From Pseudomonadota bacterium (lineage in GTDB: Bacteria > Pseudomonadota > Gammaproteobacteria > Burkholderiales > Rhodocyclaceae), in assembly GCA_018241665.1 (NCBI GenBank), contig JAFEDK010000026.1, forward strand, positions 184,239 to 248,238: DNA of 64,000 bases, given 5' to 3'. The notes beneath the pieces are model-generated. The model saw nothing but the letters and a program-made list of their open reading frames with translations. It did not search any database and was not told the DNA's origin. Position numbers and translations under genes: made by a program. Positions 9,162-17,179 of the stretch are shown piece by piece; the first letter of the stretch is position 1; each line of letters begins with the position of its first letter.

Positions 9162-9722
9162 AATCCCCCTTCACACCTTATCCACAGGGTTGACCACGTC
9201 CGGTGGGGAAAAACCGGGGAAACACCCACAAATCCACATCCCCATTCCGGGGCATCCACCGTGTGCATTGCACAAATTTGAAGCAAACGATAAAAATGCT
9301 GCTGGATCAGTAGCCTAGCCCCACCTTTCACAACTTACCCACAGGGTTGACCACGCTGGGCGGGGATAACAACGCACTTGCGACAGCCTCGCAAACCGGG
9401 ATGCCCACCGCAAAGCGCCTTTGAAAAACGGTCGGCAACCCTGTTTCGAATCCTCGAAAGACCTGCCTAATTTTGTGGCAGAAACAAAAAGCATTTAACT
9501 TTCAATGATCTGTTTACACCCTTCACACCTTATCCACAGGGTTGACCACGCCACGCGGGGATAACCCACAGCTGCAGCAAGAATCCACAGGACGTCCGTT
9601 GCCGGCCAGAAGGGTGCATTGCACAAATTTGAGGCAAACTCTAAAAACACTGTCCAATCAGTCGTCTAAGCCTGCGTTTCACAACTTACCCACAGGGTTG
9701 ACCACGGCGGGCGGGGATAAAG
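9113..9722. repeat. Four-copy repeat cluster with DnaA-box-like sequences
   Basis: Four related units of about 85-110 bp lie in the convergent gap between the 2H phosphoesterase gene and codA. Each has an AT-rich block (TAATTTTG or CAAATTTG followed by A-runs), then a DnaA-box-like 9-mer at 9178 (TTATCCACA), 9335 (TTACCCACA), 9530 (TTATCCACA) and 9686 (TTACCCACA). Each 9-mer is followed by GGGTTGACCACG and, in three units, GGGGATAA, an inverted near-box. Spacing is 157, 195 and 156 bp, so the cluster is a diverged duplication of a ~351-bp A-B pair. B units also carry the palindrome GTGCATTGCAC (9263, 9614). Unit 1 has a CACTGA-CCAA-TCAGTG hairpin (9140-9155). TTATCCACA is the consensus DnaA box; function here is unknown. 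Confidence 0.85.
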
Positions 9723-9723
9723 C

Positions 9724-11001
9724 TCAGGTCCGGTGGACAAAATCCACACGGGACGGCCGTCCCGGCAGATCCAGCACGGCAACGGCCGCCGGGCTGCGGG
9801 CAACGATCCGCCCAGCGCGCAACACCAGCAGACGCGTCGCCCGCAGGCGCAGTGCCTCGACGGGGTCGCCGGCCTGCAGCAGCACCAGATCGGCGCGGCA
9901 GCCCGGTTCGAGGCCATAGCCGTCCAGGCCCAGGATGCGCGCAGGCGTCGCCGTCACCGCCGCAAAGCAGGCGCGCATGCCGTCCTGGCTGGTCATCTGC
10001 GCCACGTGCAGGCCCATCGCCGCCACCTCCAGCATGTCGCCGCTGCCGAGGCTATACCACGGGTCCATCACGCAGTCGTGGCCGAAGGCGACCGGAATGC
10101 CGGCCGCCAGCAGTTCCGGCACGCGGGTCATGCCGCGGCGCTTCGGGTAGCTGTCGTGGCGGCCCTGCAGCGTGATGTTGATGAGCGGGTTGGCGACCGC
10201 CGCGACCCCCGCCTCGGCCATCAGCGGTAGCAGCTTGGACACGTAGTAGTTGTCCATCGAATGCATGGACGTCAGGTGGGAACCGGTCACCCGCCCCTGC
10301 AGGCCGAGGCGCTGGGCGTGAAAAGCCAGCGTTTCGACATGGCGCGACAGCGGATCGTCGGATTCGTCGCAGTGCATGTCCACCGGCAGGCCGCGCTCGG
10401 CGGCCAGTTCGCACAGGATGCGCACCGACTCGGCGCCGTCGGCCATCGTGCGCTCGAAATGGGGAATGCCGCCGACCACGTCGACGCCCATGTCCAGCGC
10501 CCGCTTCAGGTTGTCCAGCGCACCGGGGCTGCGCAACACGCCGTCCTGGGGAAAAGCCACCAGTTGCAGATCCAGGTAGGGGCGGACCCTGTCCTTCACG
10601 TGCAGCAGGGCTTCCACCGCCAGCAGGCGCGGGTCGCAGACATCCACGTGGGAGCGGATCGCCAGCAGGCCCTTGGCCACCGCCCAGTCGCAATAGGCCA
10701 GCGCCCGCTCAACCAGCGCCTCCTGGGTCAGCAACGGTTTCAGCTCACCCCACAGGGCGATGCCTTCCAGCAGCGTGCCGGACTGGTTCACCCGCGGCAG
10801 GCCGTAGGACAGGGTCGCGTCCATGTGGAAGTGGGCGTCGACGAACGGCGGCGTGACAAGCTGGCCGGCCGCGTCGATGACTTCCCCAGCTTCGCCGGCC
10901 AGCGTCGTTTCTACAGCGGTAATACGCCCGTCGCGAATGCCGATGTCGATGCCGCGGCGGCCATCGGGCAGACTACAGTTGCGCAGGATCAGGTCGAACA
11001 C
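9724..11001 (-). CDS. codA: Cytosine deaminase (amidohydrolase), CodA-like
   Basis: 425-aa metal-dependent amidohydrolase converting cytosine to uracil plus ammonia. GTG start at 11001, chosen because GGAAGGAGAA precedes it; it overlaps the rutR-like gene by 13 bp. Metal and active-site motifs follow E. coli CodA in order: VDAHFHMD near residue 55, SHVDVCD, DLQLVAFPQDG, VDMHCDESDD, GSHLTSMHS, NPLINITLQGRHDSYPKRRG and FGHDCVMDPWYSLG. One difference stands out: E. coli CodA has GHDD at the last motif, where the second Asp (D314) contacts the substrate; here it is Cys. Substrate preference could therefore differ (for example a cytosine analogue or creatinine-like ring). As last gene of the urc operon it would feed uracil into that pathway. 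Confidence 0.88.
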   Translation of the reverse strand: MFDLILRNCSLPDGRRGIDIGIRDGRITAVETTLAGEAGEVIDAAGQLVTPPFVDAHFHMDATLSYGLPRVNQSGTLLEGIALWGELKPLLTQEALVERALAYCDWAVAKGLLAIRSHVDVCDPRLLAVEALLHVKDRVRPYLDLQLVAFPQDGVLRSPGALDNLKRALDMGVDVVGGIPHFERTMADGAESVRILCELAAERGLPVDMHCDESDDPLSRHVETLAFHAQRLGLQGRVTGSHLTSMHSMDNYYVSKLLPLMAEAGVAAVANPLINITLQGRHDSYPKRRGMTRVPELLAAGIPVAFGHDCVMDPWYSLGSGDMLEVAAMGLHVAQMTSQDGMRACFAAVTATPARILGLDGYGLEPGCRADLVLLQAGDPVEALRLRATRLLVLRAGRIVARSPAAVAVLDLPGRPSRVDFVHRT

Positions 11002-11675
11002 GGGGATTCTCCTTCCGGAATCGGGCTGGCGAGGCCGCAGCCGCGCAGCACCAGGTTCAGCACATGGGCGGTGGCCCGCCGGTAGTCGGCTGGCCCCAGG
11101 CTGCGGCGGTTCAGCACCGCGCAGACCTGGGTCTCGAAGTCGGCGTAGGTCTGGGTCAGCGCCCACAGGCTGATGAACAGATGCACCGGATCCACCGGCG
11201 CCATCCTGCCGGCGGCGATCCAGGCTTCGATCACCGCCGCCTTGTCGGCCACCAGCAGGCGCAGCTCATTGCGCAGATAGTCGCCGATCTCCGGCGCACC
11301 ATGCAGCAACTCGTTGGCAAAGACCCGCGAGGCGTCCGGATGCTCGGCGGTGAGGCGCATCTTGGCCTCGATATAGTGGGCCAGCGCCTCGCGCGGGTCG
11401 GCGTCGGCGTTGATGCGGTCGGTCTCCGCCAGCCACAGGCGCAGGATGTGCGCCAGCACGGCTCGGTAGACCTCGGCCTTGGTGCCGAAGTAGTAATGCA
11501 GGTTGGACTTGGGCAGGCCAGCCGCCAACGCGATCTCCGCCATCGTGGCGCCCTGGAAGCCGGCCCGCGCAAAGACCTGCTCGGCAGCGGCGAGGATGGC
11601 GGCCTCGTGCTGGCGCCGGATGCGCCCGCCGCGCGCGGGCGTGTCCACGTCCCCGCGCGGCGTCGCTACCGTCAT
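10989..11675 (-). CDS. TetR-family regulator, RutR-like
   Basis: 228-aa repressor. The N-terminal helix-turn-helix ([20 protein letters not shown] then [20 protein letters not shown]) and the C-terminal ligand domain ([33 protein letters not shown]) match the RutR/YcdC branch, whose E. coli member binds uracil and thymine and controls pyrimidine and purine genes. The ATG shares an ATGA overlap with the upp stop, and the 3' end overlaps codA by 13 bp, so it is translated within the urc operon. A RutR-type operator sits at the head of that operon (14834-14849), implying autoregulation released by uracil. Confidence 0.85.
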   Translation of the reverse strand: MTVATPRGDVDTPARGGRIRRQHEAAILAAAEQVFARAGFQGATMAEIALAAGLPKSNLHYYFGTKAEVYRAVLAHILRLWLAETDRINADADPREALAHYIEAKMRLTAEHPDASRVFANELLHGAPEIGDYLRNELRLLVADKAAVIEAWIAAGRMAPVDPVHLFISLWALTQTYADFETQVCAVLNRRSLGPADYRRATAHVLNLVLRGCGLASPIPEGESPCST

Positions 11676-12304
11676 TTGGTGCCGAAGATGCGGTCGCCGG
11701 CGTCGCCCAGGCCGGGCACGATGTAGCCGTGCTCGTTGAGGTGGCTGTCCACCGCGGCGGTCGTCACCGGCACGTCCGGGTGGGCCTCTTGCAACGCGGC
11801 CAGGCCTTCCGGCGCGGCCAGCAGGCACACGAACTTGAGGCTGGTCACGCCGGCCTCCTTCAGGCGCGACAAGGCTGCGCTGGCCGAATTGCCGGTGGCC
11901 AGCATCGGATCGACGACGATCACCAGACGGTCTTCCACGTCGTCCGGCAGCTTGAAGTAGTACTCGATGGCCTCCAGCGTTTCCGGATCCCGGTAGAGGC
12001 CGATGTGCCCGACCCGCGCGCCGGGCAGCAGGTCGATCATGCCGTCGAGCATGCCGTTGCCGGCCCGCAGGATGGACACCAGGCACAGCTTCTTGCCGCT
12101 GATCACCGGCACCTTGCAGGCCGCCACCGGGGTGGTCACGTCGATCAGCTCGGTGGGCAGGTCGCGGGTCACCTCGTAGGCCAGCATGGAGGCGATCTCC
12201 CGCACCAGGCGGCGGAAGTTGTCGGTGGTGGTCTCCGCGCTACGCGCCATGGACAGCTTGTGCTGAAGCAGGGGGTGGTCGATGACGGTAAGGGGTGCGC
12301 TCAT
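11672..12304 (-). CDS. upp: Uracil phosphoribosyltransferase
   Basis: 210-aa cytosolic enzyme making UMP from uracil and PRPP. Full length. Diagnostic segments are present: [42 protein letters not shown] (PRPP loop) and the C-terminal [22 protein letters not shown] lies eight bases before the start. Here it is third in the urc operon. In the yeast URC pathway (Lachancea kluyveri) a uracil phosphoribosyltransferase-like protein, URC6, takes part in uracil degradation, so this copy may act in catabolism rather than, or as well as, salvage. That role is inferred from context. Confidence 0.95.
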   Translation of the reverse strand: MSAPLTVIDHPLLQHKLSMARSAETTTDNFRRLVREIASMLAYEVTRDLPTELIDVTTPVAACKVPVISGKKLCLVSILRAGNGMLDGMIDLLPGARVGHIGLYRDPETLEAIEYYFKLPDDVEDRLVIVVDPMLATGNSASAALSRLKEAGVTSLKFVCLLAAPEGLAALQEAHPDVPVTTAAVDSHLNEHGYIVPGLGDAGDRIFGTK

Positions 12305-12330
12305 ACAGTCCTCCAGTGCTTGCAGTGGTT

Positions 12331-13575
12331 TCAGAACACGGTGCCGTCGCTGATCAGCCTCACCGGCGGCGCGCCGCCAGCGCGGCGCTGGGCGGCGATG
12401 CGCCGGCCGGCCGACCAGGTGCCGCCTTCCAGCACGCGGGCCAGCGGAAAGGCTTCCGGCGCCAGCCCGAGCAACTCACGGACGGCGACGGCGAGCCGGT
12501 CCAGGCCAGTCACGGTGAGCGCCCGCCATTCGACGATGGATGGCGCATCCACCGTCCAGGCATGGCGCCAGAAACGCTCCTCGCGCGGACGGATCAGCCC
12601 GAAGTCGAGCAGCAGGCCACCGTTGCGATACTCCGGCAGGCCGGTCAGTTCGTCCAGCCCGGTGATCGTCAGCCCCGCCGTTTCCAGCGGTTCGAGCAGG
12701 GAATAGGTGAGCCACTGGGTCAGCTTGTGGAAAGGCAGCAGGCCATCCTCCAGCGCCGGATGGGCCCAGCAGTCGCCGAGCGGGACGCCCTGCAGCACCA
12801 CGCGGCCCGGCCACACCGGACCGAGGGCGCGCAACAGCGTGCCAAGCACGAAGGACGCGGCGATCCGGCCATCGATGGCGTGGGCAAGCAGGTAATCCAC
12901 CAGCGTACCGGCGCGGGCCGGTGTGCCGAACACCGCCGGCGTCGCTTCCATCACGGCCCCCAGGCGCTGCAACAGCGCACTGCGCCCCTCCAGCCCGACC
13001 AACGGATTGGCCGACCCGACCTGGAAGGCCGCGGCCAGCACCTCCGGCGTCAGGCGCTGCAGCGCCGCCGCATCGCAGCGCAGCGGGCTGGCCGGATCGG
13101 CCGACAGCGCACCGCCGGCAAACAAGGCCAGGCTGGCCACGCCGAGCCCTTCGGAGCGGCCCAGTTCCATGCCGCCGGCCACGTCCCGAAAACGCCACTC
13201 GGCGCCGGCCCCGGCGTCCAGCAGCACGCTGGGGATGACCAGATCCACCGCCACACGCGCCCGCTCCAGGCGGTCGCCGTCCAGGCCGTGGGTGCCGGCA
13301 AGCACGCTCCAGCGGTCCCGCCCGCCGGCCTCGAAGTGGCGCCAGCGACTGTGATAGGGCACGTCGAGATCCGGGTAGTTGAGGCGGATGGTCTGCGCCA
13401 CGTACTCGGCACAGGGCAACAGTTGCTCCGGATGCCAGGTGAAGAAGGGCGACAGGCCCGCTTCCACCCGTGCCGTGACGACACGGCAGCGCTCGCGCAC
13501 CGCCATCGAGCTCAGCAGCGGCGCCGCCGGATGGCCGGCAGATACCGGCGTGTGCCATCCCGATCCGTGACTCAT
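12331..13575 (-). CDS. URC4/urg3-family protein (DUF1688)
   Basis: 414-aa protein of the URC4/urg3 (DUF1688) family, required for uracil catabolism in the yeast URC pathway; its reaction has not been settled. Recognised by overall sequence: [61 protein letters not shown], and [17 protein letters not shown] with [15 protein letters not shown] near the C-terminus. The ATG at 13575 overlaps the stop of the preceding urc1 by four bases (ATGA), and a 26-bp gap holding the upp ribosome site follows. Pairing with the GTP cyclohydrolase II-like gene is what identifies the pathway. Cytosolic, no signal peptide. Confidence 0.88.
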   Translation of the reverse strand: MSHGSGWHTPVSAGHPAAPLLSSMAVRERCRVVTARVEAGLSPFFTWHPEQLLPCAEYVAQTIRLNYPDLDVPYHSRWRHFEAGGRDRWSVLAGTHGLDGDRLERARVAVDLVIPSVLLDAGAGAEWRFRDVAGGMELGRSEGLGVASLALFAGGALSADPASPLRCDAAALQRLTPEVLAAAFQVGSANPLVGLEGRSALLQRLGAVMEATPAVFGTPARAGTLVDYLLAHAIDGRIAASFVLGTLLRALGPVWPGRVVLQGVPLGDCWAHPALEDGLLPFHKLTQWLTYSLLEPLETAGLTITGLDELTGLPEYRNGGLLLDFGLIRPREERFWRHAWTVDAPSIVEWRALTVTGLDRLAVAVRELLGLAPEAFPLARVLEGGTWSAGRRIAAQRRAGGAPPVRLISDGTVF

Positions 13576-14816
13576 GCGTGCAGCCCCCTGCCCTTCGCCA
13601 CCGTCAGTTCGGCCGCGCTTGGCGGCGCCACCGGCGTGAAATAGCCCGCCGCCGTCTTTGCGTCCATCTCCACCCGCGCGTCGGCCGGGATCAGTTCGTC
13701 GGGAATCGCCACCTGTTCGACGACCTGGATGCCGGCAGCGGTCAGCGCGCCGTGCTTCATGTTGCTCATCGATGCCCAACGGTCGATGCGTGTAATACCG
13801 AGCCAGTGGAAGACATCCGGCATCAGCTCCTGGAAGCGCATGTCCTGCACGCCAGCGACGCACTCGGTCCGCTCGAAATAGGTTTCGGCGCGGTCGCCGC
13901 CGAACTGGCGCTTGCGGGCGTTGTAAACCAGGAACTTGGTCACCTCGCCGAGGGCGCGGCCCTCCTTACGGTTGTACACCACCAGACCGACGCCGCCGCG
14001 CTGGGCCATCTCGACGCACACCTCGATGCCGTGGGCGAGATAGGGCCGGCAAGTGCAGATGTCCGACCCGAACACGTCGGAGCCGTTGCACTCGTCGTGA
14101 ACCCGACAGGCCACCTGCGTTTCCGGACGGCCGAGCAGGCTCACGTCGCCGAAGAAATAGAGGGTCATGCCACCGATCGGCGGCAGGAAGACCTTCAGGT
14201 CGGGCCGTGTGACCAGCTCCGGGAACATCCCGCCGGTCTGCTCGAACAACGCCCGCCGCAGCGCGCTCTCGGTGATGCCGAAGCGCTCCGCCACACCGGG
14301 CAGGTACCACACTGGGTCGATGGCCGCCTTCGTCACGCGCACGTCGCCGTTGGCTTCAAGGAGATCACCGTCCGGCACCAGCCGGCCAGCGTCGATCGCG
14401 TCGCGCAGTTCCGGCATGTTGATGTGCGCCGTGGTCACCGCGATGGTCGGGCGGATGTCCATGCCTGCCGCAATCTCGGCCGCGAACTCCTGCGCCACCC
14501 GGTGCCCCCAGGGGTCGAGGGACACGATGCGCCCCGCGTCGGCCCACTGGGGATGGGGACCGATGCCGGTGGCCGGCACCGTGTTGGTGAGATCCGGCCG
14601 GTGGTTGCGCTGCAGGTTGCCGGCCGCCACCGCCAGGGCCCGGTACACCGAGTAGGAGCCGGAATGGGTGCCGATCACGTTGCGCACAGCCGGTTCGGCC
14701 AGGCCCGCTATCAGTGGCCCCCTCTCCGCGGCACTGGCGGCGCCCCACTGGATGGTCGGCACAGTCCGGCCACGGCTGGCGCGGGGATGGGAAGTCAGAA
14801 CGATGTGGGACGCCAT
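13572..14816 (-). CDS. GTP cyclohydrolase II-like protein of uracil catabolism (URC1-type)
   Basis: 414-aa enzyme related to RibA. ATG at 14816 has AGGAG eight bases upstream; a longer frame from 14915 has no ribosome site and would run through the operator. The zinc/catalytic region reads CRVHDECNGSDVFGSDICTCR (about residue 240), the URC1 pattern and not the DCGxQL ending of true RibA. VVYNRKEGRALGEVTKFL and GVQDMRFQELMPDVFHWLGI follow. The N-terminal ~190 residues have no counterpart in RibA. In the yeast URC pathway URC1 is needed to open or modify uracil; the substrate here is presumably a uracil nucleotide, not GTP. First gene of the operon. Confidence 0.87.
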   Translation of the reverse strand: MASHIVLTSHPRASRGRTVPTIQWGAASAAERGPLIAGLAEPAVRNVIGTHSGSYSVYRALAVAAGNLQRNHRPDLTNTVPATGIGPHPQWADAGRIVSLDPWGHRVAQEFAAEIAAGMDIRPTIAVTTAHINMPELRDAIDAGRLVPDGDLLEANGDVRVTKAAIDPVWYLPGVAERFGITESALRRALFEQTGGMFPELVTRPDLKVFLPPIGGMTLYFFGDVSLLGRPETQVACRVHDECNGSDVFGSDICTCRPYLAHGIEVCVEMAQRGGVGLVVYNRKEGRALGEVTKFLVYNARKRQFGGDRAETYFERTECVAGVQDMRFQELMPDVFHWLGITRIDRWASMSNMKHGALTAAGIQVVEQVAIPDELIPADARVEMDAKTAAGYFTPVAPPSAAELTVAKGRGLHA

Positions 14817-14833
14817 GCTTCGCTCCTGAAAAC

Positions 14834-14849
14834 CTGACCATATGGTCAA
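14834..14849. promoter_or_regulatory. RutR-type operator in the urc operon leader
   Basis: CTGACCATATGGTCAA matches the E. coli RutR box TTGACCA-NN-TGGTCAA at every defined position except the first base. The core TGACCATATGGTCA is a perfect palindrome. It lies 18 bp upstream of the urc1 start codon and overlaps the start point expected from the sigma-54-like promoter at 14859-14874, a good position for repression. The rutR-like gene in the same operon is the natural partner. Confidence 0.75.
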
Positions 14850-14858
14850 TTTTTTACA

Positions 14859-14874
14859 AGCGAGTTCCATGCCA
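14859..14874 (-). promoter_or_regulatory. Candidate sigma-54 (-24/-12) promoter of the urc operon
   Basis: On the minus strand the sequence reads TGGCATGGAACTCGCT. It fits TGGCAYG-N4-TTGCW with exact GG-N10-GC spacing and a single mismatch (TC for TT at -13). Transcription would begin about 12 bases downstream, near 14848, inside the RutR box. This is a motif match only. Confidence 0.5.
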
Positions 14875-15280
14875 TCGGAAATACCTGCATTTCCGGTCCA
14901 AAACGGCATCGGCACGCACTATTGCAGTGCACCATTGCACGCTCATGAACCCCCGCGGTGCAAGACCCGCCGCACGACCGATGCCGTGCTCAGGGCACCT
15001 GCAAGCTCAATGGCACCCTTTCACAAAAACATTTACACAAATACAATTGATATCAATAGATAGCTGTAAGCCTACCACCGACCTCCGTGTGCCCTTCGCC
15101 GGCTCCCTGTTGTGACGGATGCGCCCGCATCCCGGAAGTACCCCCGCTCCCCGATCGTTTGCCCACCGACCAGGCCCTTGCGCCTGCCCGGAAGAATCGC
15201 CTGCAGCAGCGCCGCAGTCGTTGCAGCGGCACGTCCATTTCCCGACTTTCCTCCCTTCCCACCACCCCTGGAGTTTCTCC
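14875..15280. other. Intergenic region between urc1 and the Pal-like gene
   Basis: About 400 bp without a convincing gene. It holds an NtrC-like dyad at 14915-14931 (CGCACTATTGCAGTGCA; 9 of 12 consensus positions of TGCAC-N5-TGGTGCA), partly overlapped by a second dyad GTGCA-CCAT-TGCAC at 14927-14940. A perfect 12-bp palindrome ATTGATATCAAT lies at 15046-15057 in an AT-rich patch that may be the promoter region of the lipoprotein gene at 15281. Nothing else is recognisable. Confidence 0.4.
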
Positions 15281-15808
15281 ATGAACAAGTCCGTCCTGTC
15301 CACCCTTGCCTGCAGCCTCGTGCTGGCCGCCTGCTCGACCACCGCCCAGAAGCCCGTCGCCTCGACCGAACAGCCGGTTTCCGCCGCCCAGGCCGCACCG
15401 GCGCCGGTTGCCGCACCCGGCCTGTCCGCCGCCGAACTGGAAGCCCAGAAGCTGAAGGCCCAACGCGAAGAGCTGGCCAAGAAGAGCGTGTACTTCGCTT
15501 TCGACAAGTTCGCCGTCGAAGCCAAGTACCGTGATGTGGTGAAGCAGCAGGCCGATTTCCTGAACGGCCACGCCAACGACGCAGTGACCGTGGAAGGCAA
15601 CGCCGACGAACGCGGCAGCCGCGAATACAACCTGGCCCTCGGCCAGAAGCGTGCCGAGTCCGTGCGCAAGGCGCTGGTGCTGCAGGGCGTGCCCGACGCC
15701 CGCATCGAAGCCGTCAGCTTCGGCTCCGAAAAGCCGCGCTCGAGCTGTGCCGAAGAGCGCTGCTGGGCAGAAAACCGCCGCGTGGACTTCCAGCACAAGG
15801 ACAAGTAA
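15281..15808 (+). CDS. OmpA/Pal-family peptidoglycan-associated lipoprotein
   Basis: 175-aa outer-membrane lipoprotein. GGAG sits seven bases before the ATG at 15281. Lipobox LVLAAC is followed by a Cys at residue 18 and an Ala/Pro-rich linker to about 55. The OmpA-like peptidoglycan-binding domain then runs from SVYFAFDKFAVEAKY through VEGNADERGSREYNLALGQKRA to WAENRRVDF. It differs from classical Pal in the CAEERC segment, where two Cys could form a disulfide. It is not beside tolB or ybgF, so it is probably a second Pal paralogue and not the Tol-Pal component. Confidence 0.88.
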   Translation: MNKSVLSTLACSLVLAACSTTAQKPVASTEQPVSAAQAAPAPVAAPGLSAAELEAQKLKAQREELAKKSVYFAFDKFAVEAKYRDVVKQQADFLNGHANDAVTVEGNADERGSREYNLALGQKRAESVRKALVLQGVPDARIEAVSFGSEKPRSSCAEERCWAENRRVDFQHKDK

Positions 15809-15891
15809 GCAGCAGCTTGCCGGCTCCCCGTGGGCACGAGCGCCGACCGTTCCCGGCGCGCTCTCCTGCGGGCCGTCCCCTCAGCCGGCCG

Positions 15892-16257
15892 TCAAGCGCC
15901 AGTGCCCGGCGCTTTCGGGGCCTGGGCGCGATGCCCCTCGGCCTCTGCCCACAGGGCACGGGCAAACGTCTTCCAGATCACCCCACCGTGGCTCTCGAAG
16001 CCGATGCTGGCGCTCTCCTGCATCGTCCGCAGCATCAGGGCCGCCAGGCCGAACAGCTCGACCTTGGCGAGCTGCTGGTAGTCGATGGGCCGGGTCATCG
16101 CCCGCTGCATGTCCGACGGGACGTGCTCGATCGCCTCACGAGCCAGCACCCGCACCTGCTCCGCATCGTTCCAGTCGATCCCGAGGGCAACGCCTCTGCG
16201 CTCGATCTCGCGCTCGATGTCCTGGGTGTCCTGCAGATAGTTCTCGAAACCGGCCAT
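15892..16257 (-). CDS. Conserved hypothetical protein
   Basis: 121-aa soluble protein, not recognised. AGGAA lies about eight bases before the ATG at 16257. It looks all-helical and acidic at the N-terminus (FENYLQDTQDIEREIERRG), with a repeated hydrophobic pattern (LFGLAALMLRTMQESASIGF) and an Ala/Pro/Gly tail. No signal peptide and no membrane span long enough to be certain. It converges on the Pal-like gene (83 bp gap) and lies 105 bp downstream of the amidotransferase gene on the same strand, so it may be the distal gene of that transcript. Base composition and codon use look native. Confidence 0.6.
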   Translation of the reverse strand: MAGFENYLQDTQDIEREIERRGVALGIDWNDAEQVRVLAREAIEHVPSDMQRAMTRPIDYQQLAKVELFGLAALMLRTMQESASIGFESHGGVIWKTFARALWAEAEGHRAQAPKAPGTGA

Positions 16258-16362
16258 TGAATGATTCCTGCTATAGAGGCGGAGCGGGAGTCCGTCCCGT
16301 TGTTCGGTTGTCAGGTGGCTCCCGACCAGCCGGATTGCTTACGGGTGGAGAAAGAAGAGCCT

Positions 16363-17142
16363 TCAGCGTCCCCGCGCAGCCGCATGGAAGGCATCGAGCA
16401 GCGGCACGCAGTCGAGCAGATCCGTGCGGCCGGGCGTATGGAACTCCGGATGCCACTGTACGCCGACCACGAAGCTGCGGCCCGTATGGCGGATCGCCTC
16501 GACCATGCCATCGTCGGAAGACACCGCTTCGACGACCAGATCGCGCCCCAGCGTCTTTACGCACTGGTGGTGGATGGACACCACGCGGCCCCCTTCGGCA
16601 CTCCCGAACCAGCGTTCGAACTGGCCCTTCTCCTCGAAGCGCACCGAATGGTGATGCAGGTCGTAAGCCTCGGCCTGGTGGCGCCCAGAGCCACCGAACT
16701 GGGTCGGAATGTCCTGATAGAGTGAACCGCCAAAGGCCACGTTGATCAGCTGCATGCCACGGCAGATGCCGAGCACCGGCTTGCCGAGCTCGACGAACTC
16801 GTGCAGCAGCTCCATCTCGTAGGCATCGCGGACCCGGTCGCCGGTCCACTCCTCCTTGAGCGGCTGCTCGCCATAGGCTTCCGGACTCACGTCCGCCCCC
16901 CCTTGCAGCACCAGGCCATCAAGGTATTCGGCGTAATCGCGCAGGCGGATGTTGCTGCGGTGGATCGGCCCGTCCTTCAGGATGGACGGGACCATCAGCA
17001 CCAGCACATCCCGCGACATGATCCACTGGGCAATCGACTGCTCCAGCACCTGCAGGGTCTTCGACTCGAGGCCGGTCGCCCCGGCCTTGGGATGGAAGAG
17101 GCGGGCCGACAGCCCGATACGGATCGTCTTGTTCCGTGCCAC
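16363..17142 (-). CDS. Class I glutamine amidotransferase-like hydrolase (peptidase C26, PuuD-like)
   Basis: 259-aa cytosolic enzyme of the gamma-glutamyl-GABA hydrolase (PuuD) branch of class I amidotransferases. GTG at 17142 is preferred: AGGAG precedes it, and an ATG at 17220 would run deep into the MarR gene. Catalytic Cys is in VLGICRGMQLINVAFGG, and the His/Glu pair in VQWHPEF. LQGGADVSPEAYG and the conserved YQDIP segment also fit. PuuD cleaves gamma-glutamyl-GABA in putrescine use, but no other puu genes are here, so the substrate is open. It lies 37 bp downstream of the MarR gene and is probably co-transcribed with it. Confidence 0.85.
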   Translation of the reverse strand: MARNKTIRIGLSARLFHPKAGATGLESKTLQVLEQSIAQWIMSRDVLVLMVPSILKDGPIHRSNIRLRDYAEYLDGLVLQGGADVSPEAYGEQPLKEEWTGDRVRDAYEMELLHEFVELGKPVLGICRGMQLINVAFGGSLYQDIPTQFGGSGRHQAEAYDLHHHSVRFEEKGQFERWFGSAEGGRVVSIHHQCVKTLGRDLVVEAVSSDDGMVEAIRHTGRSFVVGVQWHPEFHTPGRTDLLDCVPLLDAFHAAARGR

Positions 17143-17179
17143 GCTCGTTCTCCTTCCGGGGGCCCTGCCCCGCAATGTC

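Noticed and set aside
9113..9722. Chromosomal oriC
   Set aside because: No dnaA, dnaN, gyrB, rpmH, parAB or mnmG nearby, and the boxes are spaced by ~155-195 bp rather than clustered. Only a DnaA-box-like locus is claimed.
13576..13863. N-terminal extension of the URC4 protein
   Set aside because: It lies inside urc1 in another frame; the ATGA overlap at 13572-13575 is the credible start.
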